From contig NZ_RAZT01000020.1 of NCBI RefSeq assembly GCF_003626635.1, forward strand, positions 62,001 through 126,000: 64,000 bases of DNA. Direction: 5' to 3'. Positions 40,712 to 49,361 of the stretch are shown here, one piece after another. The stretch comes from Micromonospora musae (GTDB lineage Bacteria > Actinomycetota > Actinomycetes > Mycobacteriales > Micromonosporaceae). The position numbers and the translations under genes are program-made. The notes below the pieces were generated by a model that searched no databases, was not told where the DNA came from, and was given only the letters and a program-made list of their open reading frames with translations. Positions within the stretch are counted from its first letter, which is position 1, and each line of letters opens with the position of its first letter.

Positions 40712-41665
40712 GTGACTGAGATGACCTACCGCCGGCTGGGCGACTCCGGGCTCGTGGTGTCCGTCGTCGGTATCGGCGGCAACAACTTCGGCCGCAACAT
40801 CGGCCTCGACGGCACGCGGGCCGTGGTGGACGCCGCGCTGGACGCCGGGATCAACTTCTTCGACACCGCCGACATCTACGGCGAGCCGCAGGGCGGCTCC
40901 GAGGAGGTGCTCGGGCAGGCCCTGAAGGGCCGTCGGGACGACGTGGTGGTGGCCACCAAGTTCGGCATGAACATGAACGGCCTGAACGGCCCCGACCACG
41001 GCGCGCGCGGCGCCCGGCGCTACATCGCCCGGGCCGTCGAGGCGTCGCTGCGCCGCCTCGACACCGACTACATCGACCTGTACCAGATGCACGAGCCGGA
41101 CCCGGGCACCCCGATCGACGAGACCCTCGCCGCGCTGGACGACCTGGTCCGCGCCGGGAAGGTGCGTTACCTGGGCAACTCGAACTTCACCGGCTGGCAG
41201 ATCGCGGACGCCGACTGGGTGGCCTCCTCCAACGGCCGATCCCGTTTCATCAGCGCGCAGAACCACTACAGCCTGGTGGAGCGGTCGGTCGAGACCGAGG
41301 TGGTCCCGGCCTGCGAGCGCTTCGGGCTGGGGCTGCTGCCGTTCTTCCCGCTCGCCAACGGCCTGCTCACCGGCAAGTACCGGCGGGGCGAGGCGCCCCC
41401 CGCGGGCAGCCGGCTCTCCGGCGGTGGCCGGTACGCCGCCCGGTTCGCCGCGGCGAACTGGGACCTCATCGAGGCGATCGGCCGGTACGCGGACGAGCGG
41501 GGCCTCAGCATGCTCCAGGTGGCGATCGGCGGGCTGGCCGCCCAGCCGGCGGTGACCTCGGTGATCGCCGGGGCGACCACGCCCGAGCAGGTGCGCGCCA
41601 ACGCCGCAGCCGGTTCCTGGCAGCCGACCGACGAGGACCTGGAAGCCCTGCGCGAGATCCTGTGA
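40712..41665 (+). CDS. aldo/keto reductase
   Basis: 317 residues, an NADPH-dependent TIM-barrel oxidoreductase. Catalytic residues are visible as Asp and Tyr in FFDTADIYG, Lys in VVVATKFG and His in YQMHEPD. The C-terminal cofactor segment TSVIAGATTPEQVRANA is typical. GTG 40712 (MTEMTYRRLG) or ATG 40721 could be the start. Carbonyl substrate unknown. A 20-bp terminator hairpin follows. Confidence 0.9.
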   Translation: MTEMTYRRLGDSGLVVSVVGIGGNNFGRNIGLDGTRAVVDAALDAGINFFDTADIYGEPQGGSEEVLGQALKGRRDDVVVATKFGMNMNGLNGPDHGARGARRYIARAVEASLRRLDTDYIDLYQMHEPDPGTPIDETLAALDDLVRAGKVRYLGNSNFTGWQIADADWVASSNGRSRFISAQNHYSLVERSVETEVVPACERFGLGLLPFFPLANGLLTGKYRRGEAPPAGSRLSGGGRYAARFAAANWDLIEAIGRYADERGLSMLQVAIGGLAAQPAVTSVIAGATTPEQVRANAAAGSWQPTDEDLEALREIL

Positions 41666-41770
41666 TCACCGCCGCTGCCGCCGGCGGCCGGCTCGGGCCG
41701 AGGCGCCCGGGTGTGGCTCGACCGTGAGTCGGTATCGGCGGCAAAACTTCGGCCTCGAAGATCCGGAAAG

Positions 41771-41814
41771 GCCTGATACCTCAGCGGCATATTGATGCCG
41801 CTGAGGTATCAGGC
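41771..41814. terminator. bidirectional terminator, 20-bp perfect stem
   Basis: GCCTGATACCTCAGCGGCAT (41771-41790) and its exact complement (41795-41814) with an ATTG loop, between the convergent aldo/keto reductase gene and the leftward exported-protein gene. The arms are less G+C-rich than the surroundings. Confidence 0.85.
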
Positions 41815-41870
41815 TCACCGGGGTTGGCGACTGTCGCCGAAGCCGTCCCGGCGACCTCGCGCCGTGCGGC

Positions 41871-42410
41871 TCACTCGTCCGAGCGGCGGCGGGTGAGCAG
41901 CATCGGCACCGCCACCGCCAGGGCGGCGATCACCAGGACGGCCAACCCGACCGGCCACCACCAGGCACCGCCCGCCCCCGCCGTGGCCGAGGCGTCGGCC
42001 GCGGGTGCGGTCGCCGCGGCCGGCACCGCCGGAGCGGGCGACTGGGCGGGCCGGGCCTGCACCTCGGCGCTGACCTCGCTCTCGTCCGGGGCCGGGGCGG
42101 CGACCGTCACCCGCCAGCGGCCGGGGGAGAGCAGCGGACCGCTGCTGTAGAAGCCCTGCCCCTCCGGCGCTGGCGCGAGCTGCACCGGGCCGACCCGCTG
42201 CCCGTCCGGACCGGTGCCGGTGAGGGTCAACAGCACCGGCTTCTCCAGCCGGTGCCCGTCGGTATGGACGGCCTGCACGGTCACCCCGCCCGCCCCGTCG
42301 CCGGCCACCGTCAGCTTGAGCTTGCCGTGCGCGGCGGCCGGAGTGGCGGAGAGCAGGGTCAGCGCCACGCCGATGAACAGGGCGACGAACACCTTGCGGA
42401 GATTCGGCAC
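41871..42410 (-). CDS. small exported protein with C-terminal membrane anchor
   Basis: 179 residues: Sec signal peptide (LRKVFVALFIGVALTLLSAT, cleavage near AAAHG), then a beta-rich domain of about 90 residues, an Ala/Pro linker and a C-terminal hydrophobic helix followed by RRRSDE. The mature protein starts His-Gly after cleavage, as in CopC/YcnJ-type copper-binding proteins, but no further copper ligand is evident. GTG start with AGGAG upstream. It lies 71 bases downstream of the giant gene on the same strand, beyond a terminator. Confidence 0.75.
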   Translation of the reverse strand: MPNLRKVFVALFIGVALTLLSATPAAAHGKLKLTVAGDGAGGVTVQAVHTDGHRLEKPVLLTLTGTGPDGQRVGPVQLAPAPEGQGFYSSGPLLSPGRWRVTVAAPAPDESEVSAEVQARPAQSPAPAVPAAATAPAADASATAGAGGAWWWPVGLAVLVIAALAVAVPMLLTRRRSDE

Positions 42411-42434
42411 GGACTCTCCTCACAACCGATGAGG

Positions 42435-42474
42435 GAGGCCCCTCCCCGACGCCGCTGCGCCGGGGAGGGGCCTC
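42435..42474 (-). terminator. terminator of the giant secreted-protein gene
   Basis: GAGGCCCCTCCCCG (42435-42448) and CGGGGAGGGGCCTC (42461-42474) form a perfect 14-bp stem with a 12-nt loop, 6 bases past the stop of the 1951-residue gene on the minus strand. Confidence 0.8.
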
Positions 42475-42480
42475 GTCGGA

Positions 42481-45400
42481 TCAGAGCCGGCGGCCCGGGG
42501 CGAGCCGGGTGGCGTCGCCACCCAGCCGGCCCGCGCCGGCGACCGGATCGCCGTCGTTGGCCTTCACCCCGGCCTTGCTGGCCGCGCCGCCGAGCCGGAC
42601 GATCATGGCGTCGGCGTCCCGGACCAGCACGTCCCGGATCTCCGCCTCGGCCACCGGCGTGGCGTCGGCGGCGAGCCCGCGGAAGGCGGTCAGCTGCTTG
42701 ATCGCCTTGTTGTCGTTGCCGGCCGCCTCGGCCTTGCGGGCGGCGTCGAGCTTCTCCGTCAGCTGCTTGTGCGCCTTGGCCGAGAGCCGACTGGTCGCCT
42801 TGAACCGGTCCAGCAGGTTCTGCATGTCCCGGAACGAGGTGGTGACGAAGAACCGGACCTCCGAAGTGGTCTCGTTCCCCGCCTTGTCGGTCGCGGTGAC
42901 GGTCAGCTCGTGCAGGCCGAGCGGGAGCTCGTACATGGCCTGCAACGTGCCGCTCGCGTACGGCCGGCCGTCCAGCTCGCCGGCCACGCTCGCGATGCCC
43001 GAGGTCGGGTCGACCGCCTGCCAGGACACCCGGACGTCCTGGCTGTCGCCGTAGAGCTGACCGTCGGCGAGCCCGGAGACCAGCAGCGTCGGCTTGGTGC
43101 CGTCGATGCGCAGCACCGCCGACTTGAGCGTCTCCGGGTTGCCGGCGCTGTCGGTCGACCGGAAGAGCAGCTCGTGTTCGCCGTCCCCGGTCACCTCGAC
43201 CGGCTCCGAGTACGGCGTCCACGCGCCACCGTCGAGCGACCACTCGACATTCTTCACACCGGACCCGGCGTCGGTCGAGGTCAGCACCACCGGGATGGTC
43301 CCGTCGTGCCAACCCTCGTCGTTCGCCGGGGCGAACGTCGCCGAGGTCACCGGCGCCGTGGCGTCGATCTTCACGGCGGCGGTCTTCGTCGCCTCCACGT
43401 TGCCCGCCTTGTCGGTCGAGCGGAACCGCAGCTCGTGCTCGCCGTCCCCGCTCACCGGGACCGGCCCGGTGTACGCCGTCCAGGACTGCCCCCCGTCCAG
43501 CTGGTACTCGGTGCCGGCCAGCCCGCTGCCGCCGCTCTCGTCGGTGGCGGCCAGGGTGACCGTCACCGGCCCGGTGTGCCACCCCTCGACGGGGGTGCCC
43601 GTGACGGTCGCCGCCGTCACCGGAGCCGTCTCGTCCGCGACCTCGGTGGTGAGGCGGAAGTAGTCGAACACGGCGGTCTTCGAGGCGGTCTGGTTGGCCC
43701 CGAGGGTGAAGAGACCCACCTTCGGGGTGGCCCCGACCGCGCTGTTGGTCAACGCGGTCAACGCCGTCCAGGTCGCCCCGTCGGCCGAGTACGACGCGGT
43801 GAAGGTGTCACCGCTGCGGGCCAGCCGCAGGTGCCACACCGATCCGGTCAGGTTCGCCGCCTCGGGCTGCGGGTTCTGCACCGTCCCGCCGATCTCGCTG
43901 CGGAACTCGATCCGCCGCGTCACCGGCTGGCCGGGCTGGTTGTCCGCGATGTAGTCGAACTTCAGGTAGTTGTCGTCGTCGACGTGCACCATCAGTCCGG
44001 CCTGCTGGTACTGCTCGTTCAGCTGGCTGCCGTCGACCTTCGTCTCCAGGGTCCAGTCGCCGGCCGGCGCGGTCTGCAGGATGAAGTTCGCCGGCCCGGT
44101 GTTGCCGGTGCCGTAGATGTCACCGTTGGGCACGTCGACCCGCAGCGCCCCACCGGTGACCCGGTAGCCCGTCGCGTCCTCCCGCAGGATCGCGTCCCAC
44201 CGGCACTTGTCCAGCGTGTCACCGGTGAACTCGTCCGACGGATCGACCGGGCCGGCCGGCTCGTCCGGCGAGACCTGGAACCAGTCGAACGCCGCCTCCA
44301 CCACCGGAGCGTCCGTGCCGCCGTTGAGGGCGAACAGGCCGATCCGAGGGTTGGTGATGCCGGCGAGCGCCGCGGACCGGCCGACCGGGGTGAAGGTCTG
44401 CCCGTCGGCCGAGACGGCCGCGGTCAGGTTCGTCCCGTCGCTGTTGAGCCGCAGGTAGAGCGTGTCTCCGGCCGGGGCGGCGATGCTGTCGGCCGCCTCG
44501 TTGCGCGGTGCGCCGGCGGTCTCCCGGATGAACTCCACCCGCCGGCTGCCCGAGTAGAGCAGGTCCAGCTTGGCGTAGTTCTCGTCGTCGCCGTAGACCA
44601 ACAGGCCGGCCTGCTGCCAGTTGGTCGTCACCGGCAGGGTGAACCGGGTGGTCGCCTGCCACGGGCCGGACGGCGCCGGCTGGAGCACCAGGTTCGTCGC
44701 GTCGTTGCGTGCCCCGTAGAGGTCACCCACCGCGGTGGGCAGCCGCAACGCGCCGTCGGAGACCGAGTAGAGCTGGTTCTCCCGGACCACGCTCCAGCGC
44801 GCCTTGTCGAGGCCGGCGCCGGTGAAGTCGTCCGAGCGTGCCCCGAAGCAGGACGTGTTCGGCGCCTCGACCCGCACCGGCACGGTCGCGTACGCCTTGC
44901 CGCCCCTGCTGTCGGTCACCGTGAGGGTCGCGGTGAAGGCGCCCGCGGCCGTGTAGGTGTGGCTCGCGTCCAGGGTGTCCGCGGTGCCGCCGTCACCGAA
45001 GTCCCAGGCGTACGTCAGCGGCGTGTCCCCCTCGGCGTCGGTGGCCGTGCCGTCGAAGGCGACGGCGAGCGGGGCGGTGCCGGTGGTCGGGGTGGCGGTG
45101 GCGGTGACCACCGGTGGCCCGTTCTCGGTGACCCCGCGACCGATGAAGTCCATCCAGTTGACGTTCATCAGCGAGCCGGCGCCGCCGGACGGATCCTTGG
45201 CGACGAAGAAGAGCGTGCCCGTGCCCGGGCCGGTCACCGGCGCGGTCACGTCCGTGTACGTCTGCCAGTCGCCGGTGCCGGGCACGGTGGCCTGCGCCAC
45301 CAGCGGCCCGTCGACCGCGCCGGAGCGGACGTCGATCCGCCCGCCGTTGACGTCCGACGCGACCCGGAACCGGATCGACGTGATGTTGGTCAGGTTCGCC

Positions 45401-48336
45401 GGGGAGACCGACCACCAGTCGCCGTCCTCGATGAACCCGATGTTCTGGCCACCACCGGCGGTGTCGCTGGTGGTCTCGCGCTGCACGCCCGGGTCCCCGC
45501 CGCCGGTGCTGCCCGGCGCCCGGCCGGTGGCGGTGAAGTACTCGGCCTGCTTCCGCTTCGGCTGGAGCTGCTCGATGGCCCGGCCGGTGAGCGGGCCGGC
45601 GCCCGAGCCGCCACCGAGGTCGGTGTAGGTCGCCTCGAAGACGGCGAAGACGTTCGCCTCCGCGCCGTGCCCGGAGGCGAGCGACGTCTGGACCAGCCCG
45701 GTGCAGCCGGTGTGCTGCTCCAGCGGGTGGGCGTGCTCGTCGTGGCCGAGCAGCACCTGGAGCTGGACCCGGTCGCAGTCGATCTCGCCGTCCTCCGGGT
45801 CGGTCACCTGCACCGTGTAGCGGACCTGGTCACCCCAGTCGAAGAAGCCCCCGTCCGGCGGGAACTCGATCTTCACCGTCGGGGCGGTGTTGCCCACGGT
45901 GACCGGCACGTTGGCCACCGCGGTACGCCCCTTCGGGTTGGTGACCGTGAGCTGCGCCGTGTACGACCCGGCCTCGGCGTACGTGTGCGTCGGGTTCGCC
46001 TCGGTGCTGGTCTGCCCGTCGCCGAAGGCCCACGCGTAGCTGAGCGTGCCGCCGTCGGGGTCGCGGGAACCGGCGCTGGAGAAGGCGACGGTCAGCGGCG
46101 CCGGCCCGGAGGTCGGCTCGCCGCTCGCCACCGCGATCGGGGCCCGGTCACCGGCGACGTAGTCGATCCGGTAGACGCCGGAGTTGTCGTTGTTGCCGCC
46201 GAAGCCGCTGCCCCACTCGATGAGGTAGAGCGCGCCGTCCGGGCCGAACTCGAAGTCCATCGGCCGGATCAGGCTCATGCCGGTGAGCAGCTGGTTGATG
46301 TCCACCAGCGACTTGCCGTCGGCGGTCACCTGCATCGTGTACATCTTCGACTGGTTCCACTCGCCGAAGAGCGCCTTGCCGTCGTAGTACGCCGGCCACT
46401 TCCGGTCCGAGTTCAGCTCGGCGTCGTACCGGTAGACCGGGCCGCCCATCGGCGCGCCGCCGCCTCCGATCTCGGGGAAGAGCGGGTTGCCGCTGTAGTC
46501 GTAGTCGACGGTGGCCGGGACGGCCGGCGGCAGGTTGGTGAGGCCGGTGTTGTTCGGCGAGTTGTTCACCGGCGCCGCGCAGTCGAACTTCGGCCCGCTC
46601 GGGCCGGCGGGGAACTGGTAGTCGTTGTAGGCGTAGTTCGCCCCGGTGCAGTACGGCCATCCGTAGTTGCCGGCGGTGCCGACGATGTTCCACTCGACCG
46701 TGCCCTCCGGGCCACGGTTCGGGTTGGCGGAACCGGCGTCCGGCCCGTAGTCGCCGACGTACAGGGTGTCGGTGCCCGGGTCGACGCCGATCCGGAACGG
46801 GTTGCGGAAGCCCATCGCGAAGATCTCCGGCCGGGTCCGGTCGGTGCCCGGCGCGAACAGGTTGCCGGTCGGGATGGTGTACGTCCCGTCGTCCTCCGGG
46901 TGGATCCGCAGCACCTTGCCGCGCAGGTCGTTGGTGTTGCCCGAGGTGCGCTGCGCGTCGTAGTCCTGGCGACCCGGCCGCTCGTCGATCGGGGTGAACG
47001 CGTCGGACTCGAACGGGTTGGTGTTGTCACCGGTGGCCAGGTAGAGGTTGCCGGCCCCGTCGAAGGCCATGCTCCCGCCGGCGTGGCAGCAGGTGTTGCG
47101 CTGCGTGTCGACCCGGAGCACCTGCTTCTCGCTGGCCAGGTCGATGGTGTCGCCGGTCACCGTGAACCGGGACAGCAGATTGCGCGCCACCCCGTCGTTC
47201 GGGGCGTAGTAGAGGTACACCCAGTTGTTGGTGGCGAAGTCCCGGTCGAGGCGGATGCCGATCAGCCCGTCCTCGTTGCCGGTGAAGACGTCCAGGTCGA
47301 CGGCGGTGACCGTGTTGCCGGTGTCCGGCTTGACGATCTGCACCCGGCCGTCGCGCTCGACGTAGAAGACCCGGCCGTCCGGGGCGACGTCCAGCTCCAT
47401 CGGGTTGCTGGTGTTGCTGTCCAGCGTGACCTTCTCGAAGCTGGAGGTCAGCGAGGCGCCGCAGTCGGCGCTCTCGACGCCCGCCGCGGTCCGGATGCCG
47501 CCGAGCAGGTGGGCGAGGAACTCCGGCTCCGCGTACGACTCGCGGGTGTGGCCGCCACCCGTGTACCACGAGCGGCCGCCGTCGAAGTCCTGACACCAGG
47601 CGATCGGGTGGTCGGCACCCATCGCGCCCGCGCCCGGGGAGTAGCTGGTCTCGTCGAGGCTCGCCAGCACGTGCACGTCGGGGCGGGGGTTCGACTGGTA
47701 GTTGTACCACTCGTCGAACCGGGACCAGCGTGCCGGCAGGTCGGCCGTGGCCGGGTGGGCGTGGTCCTCGACCTTCACCGTGGCCTGCTGGTTGGCCGGG
47801 TGGCTGGCGAAGTACGCCCCGACCAGCTCGCCGTACCAGCTCCAGCTGTACTCGGTGTCGGACGCGGCGTGGATGCCGACGTAGCCGCCGCCGGCCTGCA
47901 CGTACCGCTCGAAGGCCGCCTGCTGGTCGGCGTCGAGGACGTCGCCGGTGGTGGAGAGCCAGATGACTGCCTGGTACTTCGCGAGGTTGGCGTCGGTGAA
48001 CGCGCTGCCGTCCTCGGTGGTGTCGACGGTGAAGCCGTGCTCCGCGCCGAGCTGCTGGATGGCGGCGATGCCGGTGGGGATCGAATCGTGCCGGAAGCCG
48101 GCCGTCTTCGAGAAGATCAGCACGGAGAAGGCCTCGGCGGCGGCGGGAGCCGCCTCGGGGAGCGCCTGGGTCACCGGCGTGGCGGCCGGCGGGGCGGCCT
48201 GAGCGGCTCGCGCCGCGGTCGGGCCGGCGGTCGGTGCGGCCTGCGCGGCCGACGTGCCGAGCAGGGCTGTCGAGGTGAGCGCAATTGAGAGCAGGATCGC
48301 GGTGATGGGTGAGCGGGCACGACGAGTGCGGGACAC
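42481..48336 (-). CDS. secreted multidomain protein: ThuA, sugar dehydrogenase, PKD, CBM6, FIMAH-like
   Basis: 1951 residues, the largest gene in the window. Sec signal peptide to about residue 34 (LLSIALTSTALLGTSAAQAA). Then a ThuA-like domain (about 70-285), a PQQ-type glucose/sorbosone dehydrogenase propeller (300-725; MELDVAPDGRVFYVERDGRV), PKD (735-815), an Ig-like segment, CBM6 (928-1065), a second PKD (1075-1155), two concanavalin/DUF1349-like domains (about 1165-1545), two OmpL47-like Ig repeats (1555-1735), another Ig-like domain and a C-terminal FIMAH-like helical module (about 1830-1915). It probably binds and oxidises or cleaves plant or microbial polysaccharide sugars outside the cell. 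GTG 48336 with AGGAGG upstream. Confidence 0.85.
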   Translation of the reverse strand: MSRTRRARSPITAILLSIALTSTALLGTSAAQAAPTAGPTAARAAQAAPPAATPVTQALPEAAPAAAEAFSVLIFSKTAGFRHDSIPTGIAAIQQLGAEHGFTVDTTEDGSAFTDANLAKYQAVIWLSTTGDVLDADQQAAFERYVQAGGGYVGIHAASDTEYSWSWYGELVGAYFASHPANQQATVKVEDHAHPATADLPARWSRFDEWYNYQSNPRPDVHVLASLDETSYSPGAGAMGADHPIAWCQDFDGGRSWYTGGGHTRESYAEPEFLAHLLGGIRTAAGVESADCGASLTSSFEKVTLDSNTSNPMELDVAPDGRVFYVERDGRVQIVKPDTGNTVTAVDLDVFTGNEDGLIGIRLDRDFATNNWVYLYYAPNDGVARNLLSRFTVTGDTIDLASEKQVLRVDTQRNTCCHAGGSMAFDGAGNLYLATGDNTNPFESDAFTPIDERPGRQDYDAQRTSGNTNDLRGKVLRIHPEDDGTYTIPTGNLFAPGTDRTRPEIFAMGFRNPFRIGVDPGTDTLYVGDYGPDAGSANPNRGPEGTVEWNIVGTAGNYGWPYCTGANYAYNDYQFPAGPSGPKFDCAAPVNNSPNNTGLTNLPPAVPATVDYDYSGNPLFPEIGGGGAPMGGPVYRYDAELNSDRKWPAYYDGKALFGEWNQSKMYTMQVTADGKSLVDINQLLTGMSLIRPMDFEFGPDGALYLIEWGSGFGGNNDNSGVYRIDYVAGDRAPIAVASGEPTSGPAPLTVAFSSAGSRDPDGGTLSYAWAFGDGQTSTEANPTHTYAEAGSYTAQLTVTNPKGRTAVANVPVTVGNTAPTVKIEFPPDGGFFDWGDQVRYTVQVTDPEDGEIDCDRVQLQVLLGHDEHAHPLEQHTGCTGLVQTSLASGHGAEANVFAVFEATYTDLGGGSGAGPLTGRAIEQLQPKRKQAEYFTATGRAPGSTGGGDPGVQRETTSDTAGGGQNIGFIEDGDWWSVSPANLTNITSIRFRVASDVNGGRIDVRSGAVDGPLVAQATVPGTGDWQTYTDVTAPVTGPGTGTLFFVAKDPSGGAGSLMNVNWMDFIGRGVTENGPPVVTATATPTTGTAPLAVAFDGTATDAEGDTPLTYAWDFGDGGTADTLDASHTYTAAGAFTATLTVTDSRGGKAYATVPVRVEAPNTSCFGARSDDFTGAGLDKARWSVVRENQLYSVSDGALRLPTAVGDLYGARNDATNLVLQPAPSGPWQATTRFTLPVTTNWQQAGLLVYGDDENYAKLDLLYSGSRRVEFIRETAGAPRNEAADSIAAPAGDTLYLRLNSDGTNLTAAVSADGQTFTPVGRSAALAGITNPRIGLFALNGGTDAPVVEAAFDWFQVSPDEPAGPVDPSDEFTGDTLDKCRWDAILREDATGYRVTGGALRVDVPNGDIYGTGNTGPANFILQTAPAGDWTLETKVDGSQLNEQYQQAGLMVHVDDDNYLKFDYIADNQPGQPVTRRIEFRSEIGGTVQNPQPEAANLTGSVWHLRLARSGDTFTASYSADGATWTALTALTNSAVGATPKVGLFTLGANQTASKTAVFDYFRLTTEVADETAPVTAATVTGTPVEGWHTGPVTVTLAATDESGGSGLAGTEYQLDGGQSWTAYTGPVPVSGDGEHELRFRSTDKAGNVEATKTAAVKIDATAPVTSATFAPANDEGWHDGTIPVVLTSTDAGSGVKNVEWSLDGGAWTPYSEPVEVTGDGEHELLFRSTDSAGNPETLKSAVLRIDGTKPTLLVSGLADGQLYGDSQDVRVSWQAVDPTSGIASVAGELDGRPYASGTLQAMYELPLGLHELTVTATDKAGNETTSEVRFFVTTSFRDMQNLLDRFKATSRLSAKAHKQLTEKLDAARKAEAAGNDNKAIKQLTAFRGLAADATPVAEAEIRDVLVRDADAMIVRLGGAASKAGVKANDGDPVAGAGRLGGDATRLAPGRRL

Positions 48337-48435
48337 GCCGCCTCCTATGTCGCGGTGGACAGGGGATCGCGGGGGCCGGCTCGCCGAAGACCGTCCCGGG
48401 TGGGTCGGTGCGGGCGCCGGGCCATGGCGTCCGCA

Positions 48436-48463
48436 CCGATATTTTTGTCGAATCGCTGAACAA
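48436..48463 (-). promoter_or_regulatory. probable promoter of the giant gene
   Basis: On the minus strand TTGTTC (48463-48458) and TATCGG (48441-48436) are 16 bases apart, about 100 bases ahead of the GTG start, within the only A+T-rich stretch of this gap. Confidence 0.45.
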
Positions 48464-48593
48464 ATTAATTCCGGTGGATGCGTATCCGGCAAGATGCCAA
48501 ACGGTAACGGTTTCGCAACAGCGGGCGACATTCCGAACAGGACCGCATGAAGCGCCCGGCGGAGGATCGCCGCCACTGTTGCCGCGCTCACCC

Positions 48594-48623
48594 TTGGCAG
48601 GGTCGCCGGGTCTGTCGTACGGT
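48594..48623 (+). promoter_or_regulatory. probable thi operon promoter
   Basis: TTGGCA at 48594-48599 and TACGGT at 48618-48623 with an 18-bp spacer, ending about 12 bases before the riboswitch. Confidence 0.5.
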
Positions 48624-48635
48624 GACCGAGCAAGT

Positions 48636-48726
48636 GACCCACGGGAGCCCGGTGGACCGGGCTGAGAGGGGGGCTGTCAGCCCCCGACCGTCGAACCTGA
48701 TCCGGGTAATGCCGGCGCAGGGAGGA
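48636..48726 (+). promoter_or_regulatory. TPP riboswitch (THI element)
   Basis: The conserved TPP aptamer pieces are present in order: GGGAGCCCGG, CTGAGA (48662-48667), a variable P3 stem GGGGGCT/AGCCCCC, then ACCTGATCCGGGTAATGCCG (48696-48715) and GCGCAGGGAG. The Shine-Dalgarno GGAGG (48721-48725) lies at the 3' edge of the aptamer, 9 bases from the thiE GTG, so TPP binding should mask it and shut off translation. It controls the whole thi operon. Confidence 0.95.
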
Positions 48727-48734
48727 GTGTTGCC

Positions 48735-49361
48735 GTGCCGTCCCTGGGACGACTCCATCTCATCACCGACACCCGACCCGGGCGCGATCCGCTCGCCGTG
48801 GTCCGGGCTGCCCTCAGCGCCGCCCGCACGGAACTCGTCGTGCAGGTCCGGGTCGAGGACTCCGCCACCGACCGCGAGGCGTACGACCTGGCCCGCCGGG
48901 TCGCCGCGCTCTGCGCGCCGTACGGGGCGACCTGCCTGGTCAACGACCGGCTGCACGTGGCGCTGGCAGTCGGCGCCGCCGGTGGGCACATCGGCGCGGA
49001 CGACCTCCCGGTCGAGGCGGCCCGACGCGTGCTCGGCCCGACCGCCGTGCTCGGCGCGACCGCCCGTGAACCGGGCACCGCCACCGAGGCCGTCGCCGCC
49101 GGCGCCAGCTACCTCGGGGTCGGCCCCTGCCATCCCACCGCCACGAAGGAGGGCCTGCCCGCCCCGATCGGCGTGACCGGCGTACGGGCGGTGGCCGGAG
49201 CGGTCGCCGTTCCCGTGATCGCCATCGGCGGAGTGACCGCGAGCGACGTGCCGGCGCTCCGGGCCGCCGGGGCGTACGGAGTGGCGGTGGTCGGTGCGCT
49301 CTCCGGGGCGGCCGATCCGGCCCACGCCACGACCGAGTTGATCGCGGCACTGACGTGCTGA
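48735..49361 (+). CDS. thiE: thiamine phosphate synthase
   Basis: Couples HMP-PP with thiazole phosphate to make thiamine phosphate. 208 residues, TIM barrel. Conserved are LITD near the start, NDR (B. subtilis N92-D93 pair), HIGADD, GPCHPTATK and IGGV. The QFREK motif reads QVRVE, so the Lys equivalent to B. subtilis K61, a diphosphate contact, is Glu. GTG 48735 is the first gene after the TPP riboswitch and overlaps thiO by 7 bases. See the second ThiE-like gene for the complementary pattern. Confidence 0.85.
   Translation: MPSLGRLHLITDTRPGRDPLAVVRAALSAARTELVVQVRVEDSATDREAYDLARRVAALCAPYGATCLVNDRLHVALAVGAAGGHIGADDLPVEAARRVLGPTAVLGATAREPGTATEAVAAGASYLGVGPCHPTATKEGLPAPIGVTGVRAVAGAVAVPVIAIGGVTASDVPALRAAGAYGVAVVGALSGAADPAHATTELIAALTC

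Larger units (their letters stand above)
48337..48734. other. 398-base divergent region: giant gene and thiamine operon
   Basis: No gene is present. On the minus strand a promoter with TTGTTC and TATCGG lies at 48463-48436. The stretch 48438-48475 is markedly A+T-rich. On the plus strand come the thi promoter (48594-48623) and the TPP riboswitch (48636-48726). Confidence 0.7.

Noticed and set aside
42769..48288. A plus-strand open frame of 1839 codons antisense to the secreted giant
   Set aside because: Its sequence is Arg/Val/Gly-rich low complexity with no family text, while the minus strand shows clear domains and a signal peptide.
48232..48336. Twin-arginine signal on the giant secreted protein
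   Set aside because: Arg-Arg occurs (SRTRRARS) but the following residues do not fit the Tat consensus; the hydrophobic core fits a Sec signal.
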